Below are positions 45,320 through 58,497 of a DNA stretch of 64,000 nt, piece by piece. Origin of the DNA: Scalesia atractyloides (Eukaryota > Streptophyta > Magnoliopsida > Asterales > Asteraceae); contig CAMTDV010000022.1 in NCBI GenBank assembly GCA_947069175.1, positions 35,403,476-35,467,475 on the forward strand, read 5' to 3'. Positions within the stretch are counted from its first letter, which is position 1; each line of letters begins with the position of its first letter. The translations under genes were made by a program, and so were the position numbers. The notes below the pieces were generated by a model that did no database searches, was not told the origin of the DNA, and saw only the letters and a program-made list of their open reading frames with translations.

Positions 45320-48270
45320 CCCGTTGAGTTCGACTAAATGTTCAAAACAAGCCCTGTCAAAAGCTTTTGTATAAAGATCTCCAGGTTATCTAGTGTGTCG
45401 ACTCGATATAGTTCAATCAATGCACAATCCCGTATAAAATGATGACGAATGTCAATTTTCGACTGTGTTTTACGAGATTGTTGGTGATTGAAATAGTAGC
45501 ATTACTGTCTATCATAATAGGAGTAGAGTGAAATTTAAACCATAATCGCGAATCTGCTGTTGTATCCAGAGAACCTGAGAGCAACAGCTACCCACAACAA
45601 TATATTCAGCTTCACACGTCGAGGTAGACACGCAAGACTGCTTCTTGCATTGCCATGACACGAGCCTCCCTCCTAAGAACTGACAACCATCTGTGGTAGA
45701 CTTCTTGGTGATTTGCATCCTCCAAAGTCCGAATCAGTAAAAGCAATAAACTTCAAATCACTAGCAGCTAGATACCATAACCCAAGTTTAGGTTTCCCCT
45801 ACAAGTAACGATAGAATCCGCTTCACCGCTTTCATGTGGGACTCTTTTACATTCGCTTGATATCTGGCACAAAGACATACTGCGAACATGATCTGGGTCT
45901 TGAAGCAGTCAAGTACATCAGAGAACTAGTCATTGCCCTGTATTGAGTAGGATCAACATCCTCCACACTCTCATGATCTGAACCAAGATTGTGATTCTCA
46001 CAGATAGGCGTATTGAAAGTAGCCAAATCTTCCATTTTGAAACGAGACAAAATGTCATACACATACTTCGTCTGATGTATAAACATCCCATCCTTCTTAT
46101 GTTCGACTTGTAAACCCAAAAATTAGGATAGCTCACCCATCGCACTCATCTCAAACTTGCTCTTCATTACCTCCTCGAAATCATGACACATGTTCTCATC
46201 TAATGATTCAAAAATGATGTCATCTATGTATACCTGTACCAGCAGAAAATCTTCCTTTTTCCTTTTAATGAAAATTGTATTGTCAATCTGACCTCTTTCG
46301 AAACCATTCTTTAACAAATGTGCTGACAGTGTCACATACCACGCCCTAGGTGCCTGATGCAATCCATACAATGCCTTATCAAGTCGATAGACTCGATCTG
46401 GATAGTCTGGATCAGTAAACCCATCTGGTTATGAGACATACACCACTTCTTGGACTTCCCGTAGAGAAACGCACTCTTCACGTCAAGTTAGTAAACTTTG
46501 AAGCCCTTGAATGAAGCAAAAGCTAGGAACAAACACTCATGAATCAACCCTGTCTTCTGAATCGAAGTAAACAAATAGGAGCCTTCAATCACATCTCTTC
46601 TTGTCTGAACACCTGAAGCAGCAACACTGATAATCTTTTTAACTGGATGATCTCTGTGTACACATGTGGTAGCAATGGTGTCAACAACCAGATTATCTCC
46701 CATATTCAATTCAATCTCCCCCTGAATGTTACAATTAGCAAACGGATTAGTGAACTCCTCCCCCTAAATAGGTTCGGACTCACTATCACTAGAGTCTTGT
46801 GGAGCTGCACTGGAAGAAGTTTCTGGAACATCTGTCATCGATATACTCGATATGGACATGAAGTCACCTGATCCATCTTCACTGATCACAGATTGGATCA
46901 CTTGAGACTCATCTGCATTGGAAAAATCAGGAATATTAAATGATTTAAAAACAATGTTATAATCATATAATATAGGAGGACCACTCGTTGATTGTTGAGG
47001 TGAATAACTAGTGATTTCCATGTTAAACACAACCTCAATTTTACCAGATTTTAGTTTAAAAACCCTTTTATTCGGTGTTCCAGGCATATAGCCTAGAAAG
47101 TAACCCTCATCATCTACCTCACCGAATTTTTGCTTATCTTTTTCGCACAATGGTGCAGGGTAATCCAAATGGTTCAAAGCCTTTAAGTTTGGTTTTCGGT
47201 TAAACAATAGTTCGTGACATGTTTTGTTAAACCATTTAACCGTCAAAACTTTGTCAACATAAAGCTTTCCAGTTCTCCCAGAAAAGACGGAAGCTTTGAA
47301 TCAGATAGCATAGTCCTTGCAACTTCAATCAACCTCCTGTTTTTCCTCTCAGTGACTCTAAACATATTAAGGTGTATAAGGAGCAGAATATTGTGTTCAA
47401 TTCCCTTGCGAAGACAATAGAGATCCAGAATCTGATTCTTGAACTCCGTGCCATTGTCACTTCTTATCCTCTTGATCCGTTCATCATGGACATTTTCCAA
47501 TTTTGTAAAAAGATCTATTAGCATCTCCGCTGTTTCATATTTTGTACCTAAAAAGATAACCCATGAATATCGTGAGTAATCATATGTGACAACTAAACAA
47601 TAGTACTTTCCACCTATGCTCCTTACATTCACCGGACCGAATAGATCCAGATGAAGTAATTCATAAGGGGCATCTATGGAATTTACAGTTTTAGACTTGT
47701 GAAGTTTCTTATGTTGTTTTCCTTTTTGATATGGAAGACATTTATCTTCCACGTGAAACCTCTGCACTGGCACCCCATCCACTAAGCCATTTAATATAAT
47801 TCATTTTTCGGTAGTGGATGTGGGCCATGCGTCTGTGCCACAACAATGACTCTGCCTCAGATGCTTTTGATAGTAAACACGCCACCACAGTGGAAGAATC
47901 TTAACACCCATGTCCAAGACATAAGTGTCGTTTCTCCTAGGCGCTCTCATCACTATCCAATCATCCGGTATGACCAAACCAAGTTTCAACACCAAAGCTT
48001 CAGACTTAGTAAAGTGGACTGAGTGACCCTTGTGGGAGACTTGAGACACGCTCATTAGATTGTGCTTCAGCTGCTCAACATAGTTCACTTTGTCCAGTGT
48101 GAGCTTCCCGTTGGTCACATTTCCTCGACCTATAATGTGCCCTCCTTTAGCACCTGCAAAATTCACATATCCACCATCTATATTCTAAAACTCAGTCAAC
48201 AACCTCGCATCCCCCGTCATGTGCCTGGAGCCACCACTATCAACATACCACAAGTTGATAATCCTCCTTA
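45320..48270 (-). pseudogene. Copia-4 pol: protease, integrase, reverse transcriptase, RNase H
   Basis: Protease active site at about 48260-48225 (LWYVDSGGSRHMTGD; Gly where Cys or Ala is more usual). GAG-pre-integrase to 47801. Integrase 47782-47243: CQKGKQ-like finger (CLPYQKGKQ, one Cys lost), LHLDLFGPV, IRSDNGTEFKNQ and ERKNRRLIEVARTML, so the D-D-E residues can be followed. Linker 47246-46764 (NKTCHELLFNRKPNL, EGYFLGYMPGT). The N-terminal part of RT is deleted: a segment reading RRDVIEGSYLFTSIQ is followed within a few residues by FASFKGFKVY. The RT core continues with MYGLHQAPRAWYV and an intact YIDD (LLVQVYIDDIIFES). RNase H: TDGCQFLGGRLVSW and STSTCEAEYIV, ending near 45320. Several frameshifts. 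Confidence 0.85.
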
Positions 48271-51229
48271 GCAGCTCCTGCACAACCCAACAAAATTAGT
48301 TAGATTGGGGGAACCAAGCCTTAATGGTCTTGGACCTTAGACCTGTTGATGGAAATGGTTTTTGATTTCTACTAGGTCTCTGGTCCTGAGGTTTCCTAAA
48401 CATGTTTAGACTTTGCGACCTTTGGAAATTATGATTTTGGTTCCATGAATTTTGATGATAACAATTCTAAAGCCATTGTTATAAAAATTTTGACTACCAA
48501 CATTCTGGTATCGAGTTTGATATTGACCTTGACTTCTGAAATTATTTGTTTGACCATTAAAGTTATTTATTTTGGTGAACTACTTCTTGGTCTTTCATAT
48601 CTACCTGATGTAGATGTAGGCTGAAATCTTTGTTGATTTCTTTGAAAACAAGGACCTTGGTGAGTTCCTTTTTCAGCCTTATCTACACCCACATCAACAC
48701 TTAGTTCCCTAGTAGCATATATCTTTGGTGAGTTAGTAACCTTCTTCTCACCATCACCAATTTTCTCTGGTGATTTTTCTCTCTGTCTCCCACTTACCTG
48801 TGCTTCACTCTTTTTGTTAGGACAGCAGCTAGCTACATGTCCTTTTTCGTGACATTTGAAACACGATTTTCTAGCCGAAGACTTCTTAATTGAAGTCTTT
48901 CGTTTAGATTCATCAGGCGATGATGATGATGATGATGATGATGATGCCTTTGAATGATCTTGTTTAGTTTGCTTAATTTCTGATTTTTCTTTGTTTTTAT
49001 TTTTAGCAAACTGCACATTTGACTCTTTTGTAGTAATAGTGACCTCTTCATTCATATCGATCCCTTTAATAAAATCAACCTTTTTAACAAAAAATTGTTT
49101 TTGATTCTTAGGGTGTGTATTCTTTTTTCAGAACTGATTCCCCGTTATTATCCTTCTTGGCATTCTCAGTCACATCAACATCCTCTGATGTGGAACTACC
49201 AGGTGTAGTTGACACAAAGTCTGTAAGCTCTTCTTCATCTAGCAAGAAAGAATAGTCATCTCCAAGAGGTGGTGGAACTTCATTTAAACCTTTGAATCCC
49301 ACACATGTCTTGATCATTACTCTTCTTCAGGCCATTCATCATGTGTGTTTCATAACAAATGATGAATCTCTGAATTGATTTAATTCCTTTTCAAGTTCAC
49401 AAATTTTAAGTTGTGCTTCAGACAACTCTTTGCATTTTTAAGAAATTTCTTTTGTTTTCTCACTCATCGTATTATGAGCTAAGTCAATAATTTGAAGCTT
49501 TTCATAAAGCTTACAGGTTAGAATATTGATTTCTTCTTCATAACCTTTAATTTTCTTCAAATATAATGACTCATTTCATTTTACGAAAATTTTTGATTCT
49601 TTTAGGTTTGAGAGCTCATTTACCAGACTTCGGTTTTGTTTTGTGAACATGTCAACTTCACTTTGCAGTTCACGACATTTTACACAAACAAAAATACCAG
49701 AGTTAGAATGTACCTCTCCTGTTGATTTGCTTAGATCAGCCATGAGAGCAGCAAAATCAACAACCATCTTCTTCTCTGCAGCATTCTGTTCTCCATCAGC
49801 TTTTCAGCTACCTTCTCTTGCTCTGCCTCAGCATCAGCTTTCACTTCTTCATCAACAACTGGGGCTATCTCAGCCATGAACGCTTCTGAGGCATTGTTAT
49901 CACCCTCCAGATGAACACTCCAATCATAAGAACCCTCTCTAGCAGTAGAGATCAGGGCCTTTGATCCAGTGTTGGTTGACGCATTCCTGTTGTTTGAACC
50001 ATGACCAGGAGAATCTTGAAAGGATGAACTAGAACGAGATTTAGACTTAGGTCTTTGACACTCTCTAGCAAAATGTCTATAATTTTGACAATTGTAACAC
50101 TTCACTTTAGACTTGTCATAACCTACGTTCTTTCCAACAAACTTTTTGCCCGTTCTGTTCATGAACCTCTTCACTCTTCTAGAGATCATGACCATCTGCC
50201 ATTGTAAATCCATCTCCTCTAGGTCATCAGGGTCGATCTGATCATAATCTTCATCAAACGTCGCAGGATCAGATATTCTTCTCTGAATGTAGTTCTCGAG
50301 GAAGCAACGAAAGAAGCAAGCAATGCAAGATGATCTTCAGCACTTTTGACACTCAGAGGCATAGACCTAAGACTGCAGTTATTATTACTTGATTGTTGTC
50401 TCTTTGCCCCTGACGAGCCTCCTAAAGCGGCAACAAAACATACTTCACCATCAGAATTTGTCACGATCTGCTCATTTTCACATGAGAGAAACGCAGTTGT
50501 AGTATCACTTGAAGCATTGTTGGAAGATGAAGGTGTAAGCCCTTTATAAATCCCTGGATCTTGAACCTGATCATAACCCGTTTCCTTCTTCTTCATATTG
50601 AGCTCATAAGCTCTCAATTTCCCAACAACCTCTTCTAAGTCTTACTTTTCATAGTCAGCTTCACCCTTTATCATCAAAGTATAAATATCCCACTTTACAG
50701 GTAAAGCATCTAGCAACTTATCATTCATCTCCACATTCGTGTATCCCTCTATGTCATAATTGTCCATTTATGACATTAGATGATAATATCTCATGATAAT
50801 ATCTTCAAGGGATTCATTTCTCATTCCTTTAAACACAGCAAATTGTTTCTTCAGTAGATCAACCTTATTCTTCTTCACATCAGTATTGCCCTCATACCTC
50901 TTCTCTAGGGCATCCCACATCTCTTTCGATGTAGTATAACTCTTGAATATATGTTTGATGCCATCATGTAATGACATCTTTATAGCAGCTAAGGCTTTTT
51001 TTTGATACTCATACATCCTTTTTTCAGCTTCTGACATGTTCACATAAGCAATAACACGTTGTCTGCCCTCAAAGTCATGCGTTGGGTTAGCGTATCCATC
51101 TTGAATACAGATCCACATCCGTGTGTCCTGTTATTCAATGAAAGACTGAAACCTATCCTTCGAAGTAAGATAATTTTCTACTTTCAACATTTTTGGAGGT
51201 TTGTTAGTCGTGCTAGCCTCGTGCTCCAT
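48271..51229 (-). pseudogene. Copia-4 gag with two CCHC knuckles
   Basis: ATG at 51227-51229 (MEHEASTTNKPPKMLKVENY). A stop breaks the frame at about 51130. The capsid core (51118-50620) reads KRMYEYQKKALAAIKMSL, SKEMWDALEKRYEG, LLKKQFAVFKGM and ESLEDIIMRYYHLMS, the usual copia gag pattern. First knuckle CYNCQNYRHFAREC at about 50105-50065. An acidic/coiled linker follows (49890-49108, with a CVKCRELQSEVDMF segment). A second knuckle, CFKCHEKGHVASCC, lies at about 48865-48820, roughly 1.25 kb downstream, followed by a Ser-rich and Arg-rich tail before protease. The two-knuckle layout is shared with Copia-3. It is broken by at least five stops or shifts. Confidence 0.82.
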
Positions 51230-51529
51230 TCTTAACAGTTCATTTAAGTTAGACGTATTTGACAATTTTACCGAACCGGCTCGTTAAAAACGTTAAAAAT
51301 TTGTCCGAAATGGGTGGTCACCAAATTATATCGTTAAAATCGTCTCGACGATACGAATCTAATGATGTATATTGTCCGATTATGATTTTAGGAATTTTCG
51401 TGCCTAAAGATCACATGAGTCTAACTGTGGAATCGGTTTGTCAAGATTGTCCGTGGATCAAATTCTATGTCCAAAAACGTTTAACTCCGGTTACATCAGC
51501 TGATTAACTTTCCACCTTTTTGTATAGAA

Positions 51530-51965
51530 CTCGGAATAGTACCAAATCCGGAACAGTAACTCGAATAGTCAATCCGAGATGGAAACTTGGAACAATAATC
51601 CGAATTGCTTGTCCGAGATGATGATTCGGAATAGTGATCCGAGATGGAATCTGAAATAGACTATTCTGATCCTAGATGGAATTCGGAATAGATATTTTGA
51701 TCCTAGATGGAATCCGAATAGTTCTGATCCGAGATGGAATCCGAAATACACTGTTGATCCGAAATTCAATCCGAAATGGACTGATCTTAATCCGAGATAG
51801 ACTGTTCTAATCCGAAATGCAACTCTGATGATCTGAATTGCAAGTCTGATGATCCGAATTTCACTTTTCTGATCCGGAATGCAAGTTTTCCTGATCCGAA
51901 TTCAAGCTTTCAATCCGAAATGCTTCACTTTTAATTCGAGTTGCTAGACTTCTATCCGAAATCCC
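51530..51965 (-). repeat. Degenerate atccgaaat repeat array in Copia-4 leader
   Basis: About 25 copies of an 8-9 base word (atccgaaat, atccgagat, attcggaat and relatives) at about 12-25 bp spacing, many as gatccgagatggaatccgaa pairs. It lies between the PBS (52119) and the gag ATG (51229), the same position as the tcgtacga arrays in the Copia-2 and Copia-3 leaders, but with a different word. Confidence 0.7.
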
Positions 51966-52118
51966 TTGCTGTTAGTCCGAAATCGCAGCAAAAACCCTAG
52001 AACGGCCGCCGAAACCCTAGAACAGCCGTCACAACTTCAAAAACAGCCTCCAAAACGTCCAAAAACCCAACTTCTTCTGCTGTAACAATTCTGAACCAAG
52101 CAAAAACAAGAGCCGAAT

Positions 52119-52130
52119 GCTCTGATACCA
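52119..52130 (-). other. Copia-4 primer-binding site
   Basis: Minus strand TGGTATCAGAGC, complementary to the initiator tRNA-Met 3' end, two bases after the LTR end at 52133. Confidence 0.92.
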
Positions 52131-52132
52131 AT

Positions 52133-52626
52133 TGTAGGTCCCCTAATCCGTATGGATCATCACAGAATTGTCTATCTAATCTAGAGTGCGGAATCCTCTA
52201 GATCAGATTTCACAGAAAACTGAACAAGAACACGAACATGAACAAATACTTTCAAACTATTTTCTATTGATTATCTAACACAACGGTTTACAATCAATTC
52301 AAGACTCTTTCTACTCTCTCTCTCTCTCTGAAGTAATTTGCTAATTCTCTGATCAACTGAACAAGCAACTAAACCAGCAACCTTAACCCTAATGACAACC
52401 TCCCTTTATATAGAGACAGATTATGCACCTGGGCTAGGGTTTCACTACATGGACTGCTATTGGGTCTAGGCCCAATTCACCTACCATATGCTATATGGTT
52501 TCTAGTTTAGCCCAATTACTTCTAATTAACTATTACAAAACTAAACCCGCTAACCGTTTATCATTTTACTAATTACAAGATATCCAAAGACCAAATCTAA
52601 GCTGTTGTCATAAATATGCACCAACA
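52133..52626 (-). repeat. Copia-4 5' LTR
   Basis: 494 bp, the same length and ends as 43277-43770. TATATAAA box at 52405-52412 (minus). The CT-rich stretch differs in phase from the other LTR. Confidence 0.93.
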
Positions 52627-52631
52627 GTATC

Positions 52632-54010
52632 ACTTTCCAGTAGCATTTTGAGCAACTGCAGATGCATCATCAAAAGTTGGCAGATTAAAGGAGTCAAACA
52701 GTCCATCGTAGTCAAATATCTAAGGAGCACTCGGAGCTCTTACTGATTCAGTGTACCTTTGAACCTTAACTTCACCCCATTCCTCAATCTTTTTAGATGA
52801 CAAATTCCACACTCTGAAATTAGGAGTAGCATATCCAGGAAAGAATTCTTCGATAGCTTAGGACCGAATTTTTCCATGTGGATCCTAAGAAAGACACATC
52901 CGGTTTCCTTTTATGTAACAATTCGAAACATGTTTTCCCATTTCGTTTCACCATAAGAACTCTATTCATCGTATACAAGCAGTAACCACATCCCCCCCCA
53001 AACTGAACCGGAAGTTCTGACTCTACTAACATAGTTCTTGCAGTTTCAATCAGAGTTCCATTTTTCCTCTCAGTGATACCATTTTGTTGTGGAGTGTAAC
53101 GAGAACTGTATTCATGCAAAATACCCTTAGAAGAATAGAACTCATCCATAACATGGTTCTTGAATTCGGTGCCATTGTCGCTTCTGATTCTGCTTATCTT
53201 CAAATTATACAAATTTTCAAGTAGCGTGAGAAGATTCTTGAGGATTTCAAGAACTTCACTCTTGTGTGCCAAGACATTAACCCATGAAAATCTTGAATAG
53301 TCATCAGTAACAACTAAACAATATGAATCACAAAAGGAGTCTTGTGTTTCATAGGTCCAAAGAGGTCCATATGAAGACGTTCCAGAGGCATATTCACCGT
53401 GTTAATCTTCTTCACAGGATGAGATTTTCGAGCTTGCTTTCCCTTTTGGCACGATACACAGACGTCTTGTAAATGAAAGTTTTTCACTGGTACACCACTC
53501 ACAAGATTATTTTTCACCAAACAGTTCAGTTTCCTCAAGTGAATGTGTCCCATTTGTCTATACCAAGAGATTGATTCCTTTTCGGTGGCTTTTGAGACAA
53601 ATCATGTAACTTATGCAGACGTAGTAATAGCTTGGCTCATGCCAAGAATATACAAGTCATTAATTCTTGGAGCTGACAGGAGAATCCATTCTTTGGGAAT
53701 CTTGAAACCAGGTTTCCGCACATAACAACGGCATCATAAAAATGAACCGTGAACTTCTTGTTGCAGATTTGAGAAACACTCAGAAGATTGTGATCAATTT
53801 GACGAACATAATTGATCTTGTCAAAACTAACAACACCATTGGAAACCATTCCTTCTCTAGTATGTATCCGCCTTTATCTCCAGCAAAGGCAACATAACCT
53901 CCCCTAATGCTTTTCACATCATAAGGAGCCTTAAGTCGCCTATCATATGCCTTGATGCTCCACTGTCAACAATCCAATGACTATTCACAATTCCTCCTGG
54001 AACACCCTGC
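52632..54010 (-). pseudogene. Copia-3 pol, 5' half: protease and integrase
   Basis: Protease active site at about 53990-53955 (HWIVDSGASRHMIGD). GAG-pre-integrase 53849-53637 (SFDKINYVRQIDHNLLSVSQ). Integrase zinc finger 53553-53400 (GHIHLRKLNCLVKNNL, CVSCQKGKQ), then LHMDLFGP, a frameshift, IRSDNGTEFKNHVMDEF and YTPQQNGITERKNGTLIE with the second Asp and the Glu of the catalytic triad. The post-integrase linker reaches 52632 and is cut by Copia-4. It resumes at 43276, and the linker frame is recognisable on both sides. Confidence 0.87.
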
Positions 54011-57000
54011 ATATTACATTACCCAATTAGTTTAAGATGGGGACCCAAGCCTTAGTGGTCTTGGGTCGACCCTTATCATCAAGAAATGTGATTTCTATTT
54101 CTTGATGATTTGGAAACTTTGTGCCTCCCCCTGAAACTTTACCGGTTTTAGGTTTCCAAGAGTGTTGATATTTACTAGATTGACTATTATTTACAAATTT
54201 AAATACTTCCGGTTTTATCAAACTTGATGAACTTGGTTTCCTTTCTGAAACATCCGGTTTTAATGCCTTCTCAATTATTTTAACTTGTTTATGTCTCTGT
54301 TTTTCTTCTTGTTCCTTAACAATTCGTTTGTCTTGTTTAGGTGACACAGATCGACGTTGGCAATTTATTTCAGAAGGGGCTTTTTCAACAAACTTCGGTT
54401 TGCTGGGTTGGTACAATTTTTGATTATGTGGCCAAGCTCCCCACACTTAAAACATGTTCTCCTTTCAACAAACTTAGGAGATCCTGTTTGATGACTTGAT
54501 GTTGAACTTGTGGTCTAGAGGTACTTGATCCATCTTCACACCCATTTGTGTGTTGAGTGTAATTGTTTTGACTGTTACTCTTTAAAATCTTGAATTGATT
54601 TACAAAATCAATATTAGACATGCTTTCAAAAGTCTCGATTTTATCTTGTACCAGTTGAACCCACAAATTTAACATTCTTCAATTTCTTCTTGAGTGAGCT
54701 CCTTTAGCTTCAACCTTTGGTTGTGACGTCTTAGGTTTTTTAGCTCGCTTTACTTGTTGTTTTTCTTTTGAAATGATTAATGGTTGTGACTTGATTGGAT
54801 TCTTCTTTTCCAAAAATTTGGTTGTTGAATTTTCAAAAACTTGATCAATTGAAGTTGAATTTACATTTTTGATCTGAAAGTCTTTGTTTGAGTAAATTTT
54901 CTCATCCCCAATCAAAGTATACAACACATTATCATTTTCAGATGTAGACGCTGTTGTCTTGACAGTGTTGATAGGATCATTCTCTTGATTTGCAACAGAC
55001 TTCACATTAGGAGTAGCAGAAATTTCTACTCCTTTTTCTTCATCAAGAGATTGATCCTGATCGATTTTCTCTGACTCATCATCTGATGAATCATCTTCCT
55101 CTATTATAGATGGATTTTGATCAATAACAGATGATGAGTTCTCTGTTTTTCTGGATTCTTTTGAGGAATTGTCTAGCTTAAACCCTAATCCTGCTACAAA
55201 CTGTTCAGGATTAAGGGGTGTAGATGGTTCAAAGCGTGGCATTTCTTCTTCGTCAGGCAATTTTGTAATGGTGGTGGACATGATTTATACCCAATGCATT
55301 TAACATCTCCTTTAATTTTTTGAATGTAAATGATGTGATCAAGCACATATCGGGAGTTAGAATAACTCTCCAATTTTAGCTTAATTGCATCATGTTCGCA
55401 TTTGGCAATGGCTAACTCCTTTTTCATTTCTTCAGGATATTAATGTAGTTATTAATTCCTGTTTGCTTGTTGAAAACCGTTTTTGTTAATTTAGAAATGC
55501 TTTTCTTAAGAGTGTCGATTACCGATTTGAATTCTTTTTTGTTTCGAGTTAAAGCCAAGTTTGCCTCTTTGCATTTTGACAGTTCAACTACTAGGCTTTG
55601 ATTGTAACTGATTATAGTTTCAAATTTAGATTTGAAGTCAGCACAGTCATTGCATATTTTAGGAGAGTCGGATTTTACCTGACTAATTGAACCTGCAATG
55701 TTAGCCATGAAAGCGGTATGATGAGAAAAGGATGCAATGTTGGCAAAGATTTTCTCCATTTCCTTTGATGCAACTTCTTCTTTTCTTATCAAACCATCCT
55801 TCTAACTATTCAACTTCTCTGCTTCTTTCAGCAACTCATTGCCTCAGTATCAATCCTTTCCCTGATATCTGAATCAGATCCATAACCACCTACACTCGAG
55901 CTTTCATCGTCAGGACTACCATTATACCCCGAACTATCATCATCAGAAGTGTCAATACTGTGAGCATGTTTGATCTGATTGATTATCTTGGCATAACACG
56001 CAGTTCCTCCTTGATTCTCGATACGCAACTGAACTGACCAATCGCATCCTTCATCTGCTTGAACTACTAATGCTCTGTTTGTGTTGTTTGAAAGCCCTGA
56101 CTGGTTGGAGTTGTTCGGGTTGTTAACAGCTACTATTCTTCGTTCATGTTAACTTGAATTGTGTTGGATGGTCGTGATTGATTTTGGAAAGGGTTGTGAT
56201 TTCCTTGTTTACTAGGCCGAGTACATTCACGCTTGGAATGACATTTTCGCCACAATTGAAGCAAGTAACATCATCTTTATCAAAACCATACTTCGGATCT
56301 TTCTTGCTTTCCAAACTAGTTCTTCCAATTCTATTCATGTAATCTTTAGCTCTTCTAACCGCACTTGCAAATGCCCATTTAATATCCGCTAACTCCATCT
56401 CATCTCTGTCTATTTGTTGATAGTCTTCATTAGTCAAATTAATGTTTCCAATTTGAACAGCGACTAGACCACAGTAAGCACTAACCATGGTGTTTTTCCA
56501 TATGTTCCCGAGCAACTTCTACACTAACCTTAGAAGATGTGATGCATCAAGTCTGACGGTAATAGGATTTGCAGGTTGAAAGTTGTTACCATAGAAAGCT
56601 TGTTGAGAAGCTTGTTTTGAAACTTGAGGTGTAACCACTTGCGGTTGTGGTAGAAAGGCTTTAGGATCAAATACTTGACCATAGGCTTGAGTACTTGAGC
56701 CAGCAGATTGATCTGCTTGAACTGGTGGTGGTACAAAGGGATTAACGTTTGACACAAATGCGGTTTGAAGTTTCGGCTGCTGAGTTGTACTAACACCTGT
56801 GTTAATACCTCCAAAGTACATTTCAGGGTTTTGCGGAACATAAACTCTTTTTTCTTTCCGAATTTCTTCTTCATTTTTGTTCTCCAGCTTCTGAACAAAT
56901 TCATAAATACTAATCACATCCAAAACGCCTGTAGGCTTTAGTAAGTCAATAAAATGACTCCATTTTGGCGGTAAGGCGTCAGCAAAACGCATCACGATTT

Positions 57001-57663
57001 CTTGTGGAGATGCTAACACTTTGTATGAATACATTTCAATAAGCAGATGGTAGAAACAGGGTTGTCATGTCACTCAGTGTTTCATTCTCCATGAACATGA
57101 AACCTTCAAACTCTTTCTTCAGCAGATCATTTCATATCTTTCTTGTTGTAACATTTCCTTCCCCTCTTACTTCCAAAGTATCCCACAAATTCTTGGTGGT
57201 GGTATAGTACACAACTGATGGTAAATATCCTTATGAAGTGCTTATGTAAGGATATCAAACGCCTTCTTCTCTAAATCATAGGCCTTTTTATCATTTTCAT
57301 CTAAGTTGACTAAGGAGGTTGGATTTGATCCTACTTCTTCGAGAGATTCCTTGTATGGTGTAGTAAAACATGTCCATAATTCTGTATTTTGACCGAGAAC
57401 GTATGTATGGAAACGACTTTTCATGAAGGATAATCGTTCATGTTGTTCAATTTCGGTGGACGGTTATTACTTCCTGTTTCACTCTCGCTTATAAGAAGAG
57501 TCTGAATGCTCTGATTTTGATTTGCCACACACGCCCATTGATTAGCGGTAATCATGGCTGTGTGTTGAGGCATTAGTGATTTAACCCACGAGGTTGCGGA
57601 GCATTGTGATGAGTCTTGGTTTGAACTGGAACAACTTCCCCAATCCCAAGGATTAGTACCCAT
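54011..57663 (-). pseudogene. Copia-3 gag with two CCHC knuckles, multiply frameshifted
   Basis: ATG at 57661-57663 (MGTNPWDWGSCSSSNQ). A single-base loss at about 57421 turns the expected Trp codon after NDYPS into TGA and shifts the frame. Core: FADALPPKWSHFIDLLKP and YEFVQKLENKNEEEI (57000-56850), Pro/Gln-rich segment (56760-56560), then MELADIKWAFASAVRRAKDY. The first knuckle starts CFNCGE (about 56265) but loses its frame before the His. An acidic, coiled linker follows (56028-54700, with SIDTSDDDSSGYNGS). An intact second knuckle, CFKCGELGHIIKNC, lies at about 54455-54415, some 1.8 kb after the first. Then a basic tail leads to protease. It is the same layout as in Copia-4. Confidence 0.82.
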
Positions 57664-58483
57664 TTTGTTTTCTTGTTTATGAAAACTAACTAAAAGTTTT
57701 AAAGATTAATCTTTAAATAACAATCTACTGTTAAAGTTCACAATTTTAAAAACCACAAAGTATTAAAAACTGGGACACGAAAAACAAATCTAAGAAACTT
57801 AGTTCTTCGTACGAATCAGTGATTCGTACTCATTCGTACGAGACACTATTCTTCGTACGAACCAGGTTGTTCGTACGAATAACTGTCTTTCGTGCGAGCA
57901 CACTATGCTTCGTGTGAACAAGGTTCTTCATGCGAGTGACTTGGTTTTTCGCACGAACAATCTTGTTCTTCGTGTGAATGGGTTATTGGCACAGGTTTTT
58001 CGCTGATGTTTGGTTTTTCGCAGAGAGGAATCTTTTTGTAGGGTTTGTTGGTGAAAATTTCCTTTTCTAATAGAGACTTGTTTCTGAGTTTGTTCGAAAG
58101 TTGTCAGTTGTCTACTCAATTTTGGTTAAAAAGACAAACATTCCAATATCAGCTTTTCAGTCAATACAGTCAAGTCCAGAGATTTGTTCAACCCTAAAAG
58201 AATATTCCGGTAATTTTTTCGGCAGGTGTTTCACCGGAAAATATGTCCAATTGAACTTTGATAGAAAATTTCAAGAAAAACCATATCCTAACATGTCTCC
58301 ATGTATTCTAACAAGGGTTTTATGAAAAATTTTTGGCTACAACAAGTTTTACATATGTTTTAACCTAGTTATCTTTTAAAAACTTAAGTTTCTTGTTAGA
58401 AGTTCAAGAACACTTCCAGAAACCGTCACAACTAGCTCAGACACAACACTAAGCTTGGTTTTTAAGTAAGGAAGAAAGCAAAA
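57664..58483 (-). promoter_or_regulatory. Copia-3 leader with tcgtacga motif array (57780-57990)
   Basis: Untranslated region between PBS and gag. At 57800-57890 are four intact tcgtacga copies plus cgtacgag; 57890-57990 has tcgtgcga and tcgtgtga variants. The rest (57990-58483) shows no gene or repeat. The array stands in the same place as in the Copia-2 leader. Confidence 0.55.
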
Positions 58484-58495
58484 GCTCTGATACCA
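58484..58495 (-). other. Copia-3 primer-binding site
   Basis: Minus strand TGGTATCAGAGC, complementary to initiator tRNA-Met, two bases after the LTR end at 58498. Confidence 0.92.
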
Positions 58496-58497
58496 CT

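Larger units (their letters stand above)
43277..52626 (-). mobile_element. Copia-4: Ty1-copia element without aORF
   Basis: A 9.35 kb minus-strand element with two 494 bp LTRs differing at about 28 positions by eye (roughly 5-6%). It is flanked by gtata (43272-43276) and gtatc (52627-52631), a TSD with one mismatch. PBS at 52119-52130, leader array, gag, protease, integrase, RT (with a deletion), RNase H, a 1.5 kb noncoding spacer and a polypurine tract. It lies inside Copia-3 pol, between the post-integrase linker and the RT half. It has no aORF and no tcgtacga arrays. Confidence 0.92.

Noticed and set aside
51530..51965. CRISPR or coding repeat protein
   Set aside because: Words are too short and irregular, with spacing in no fixed frame; it lies in an untranslated leader.
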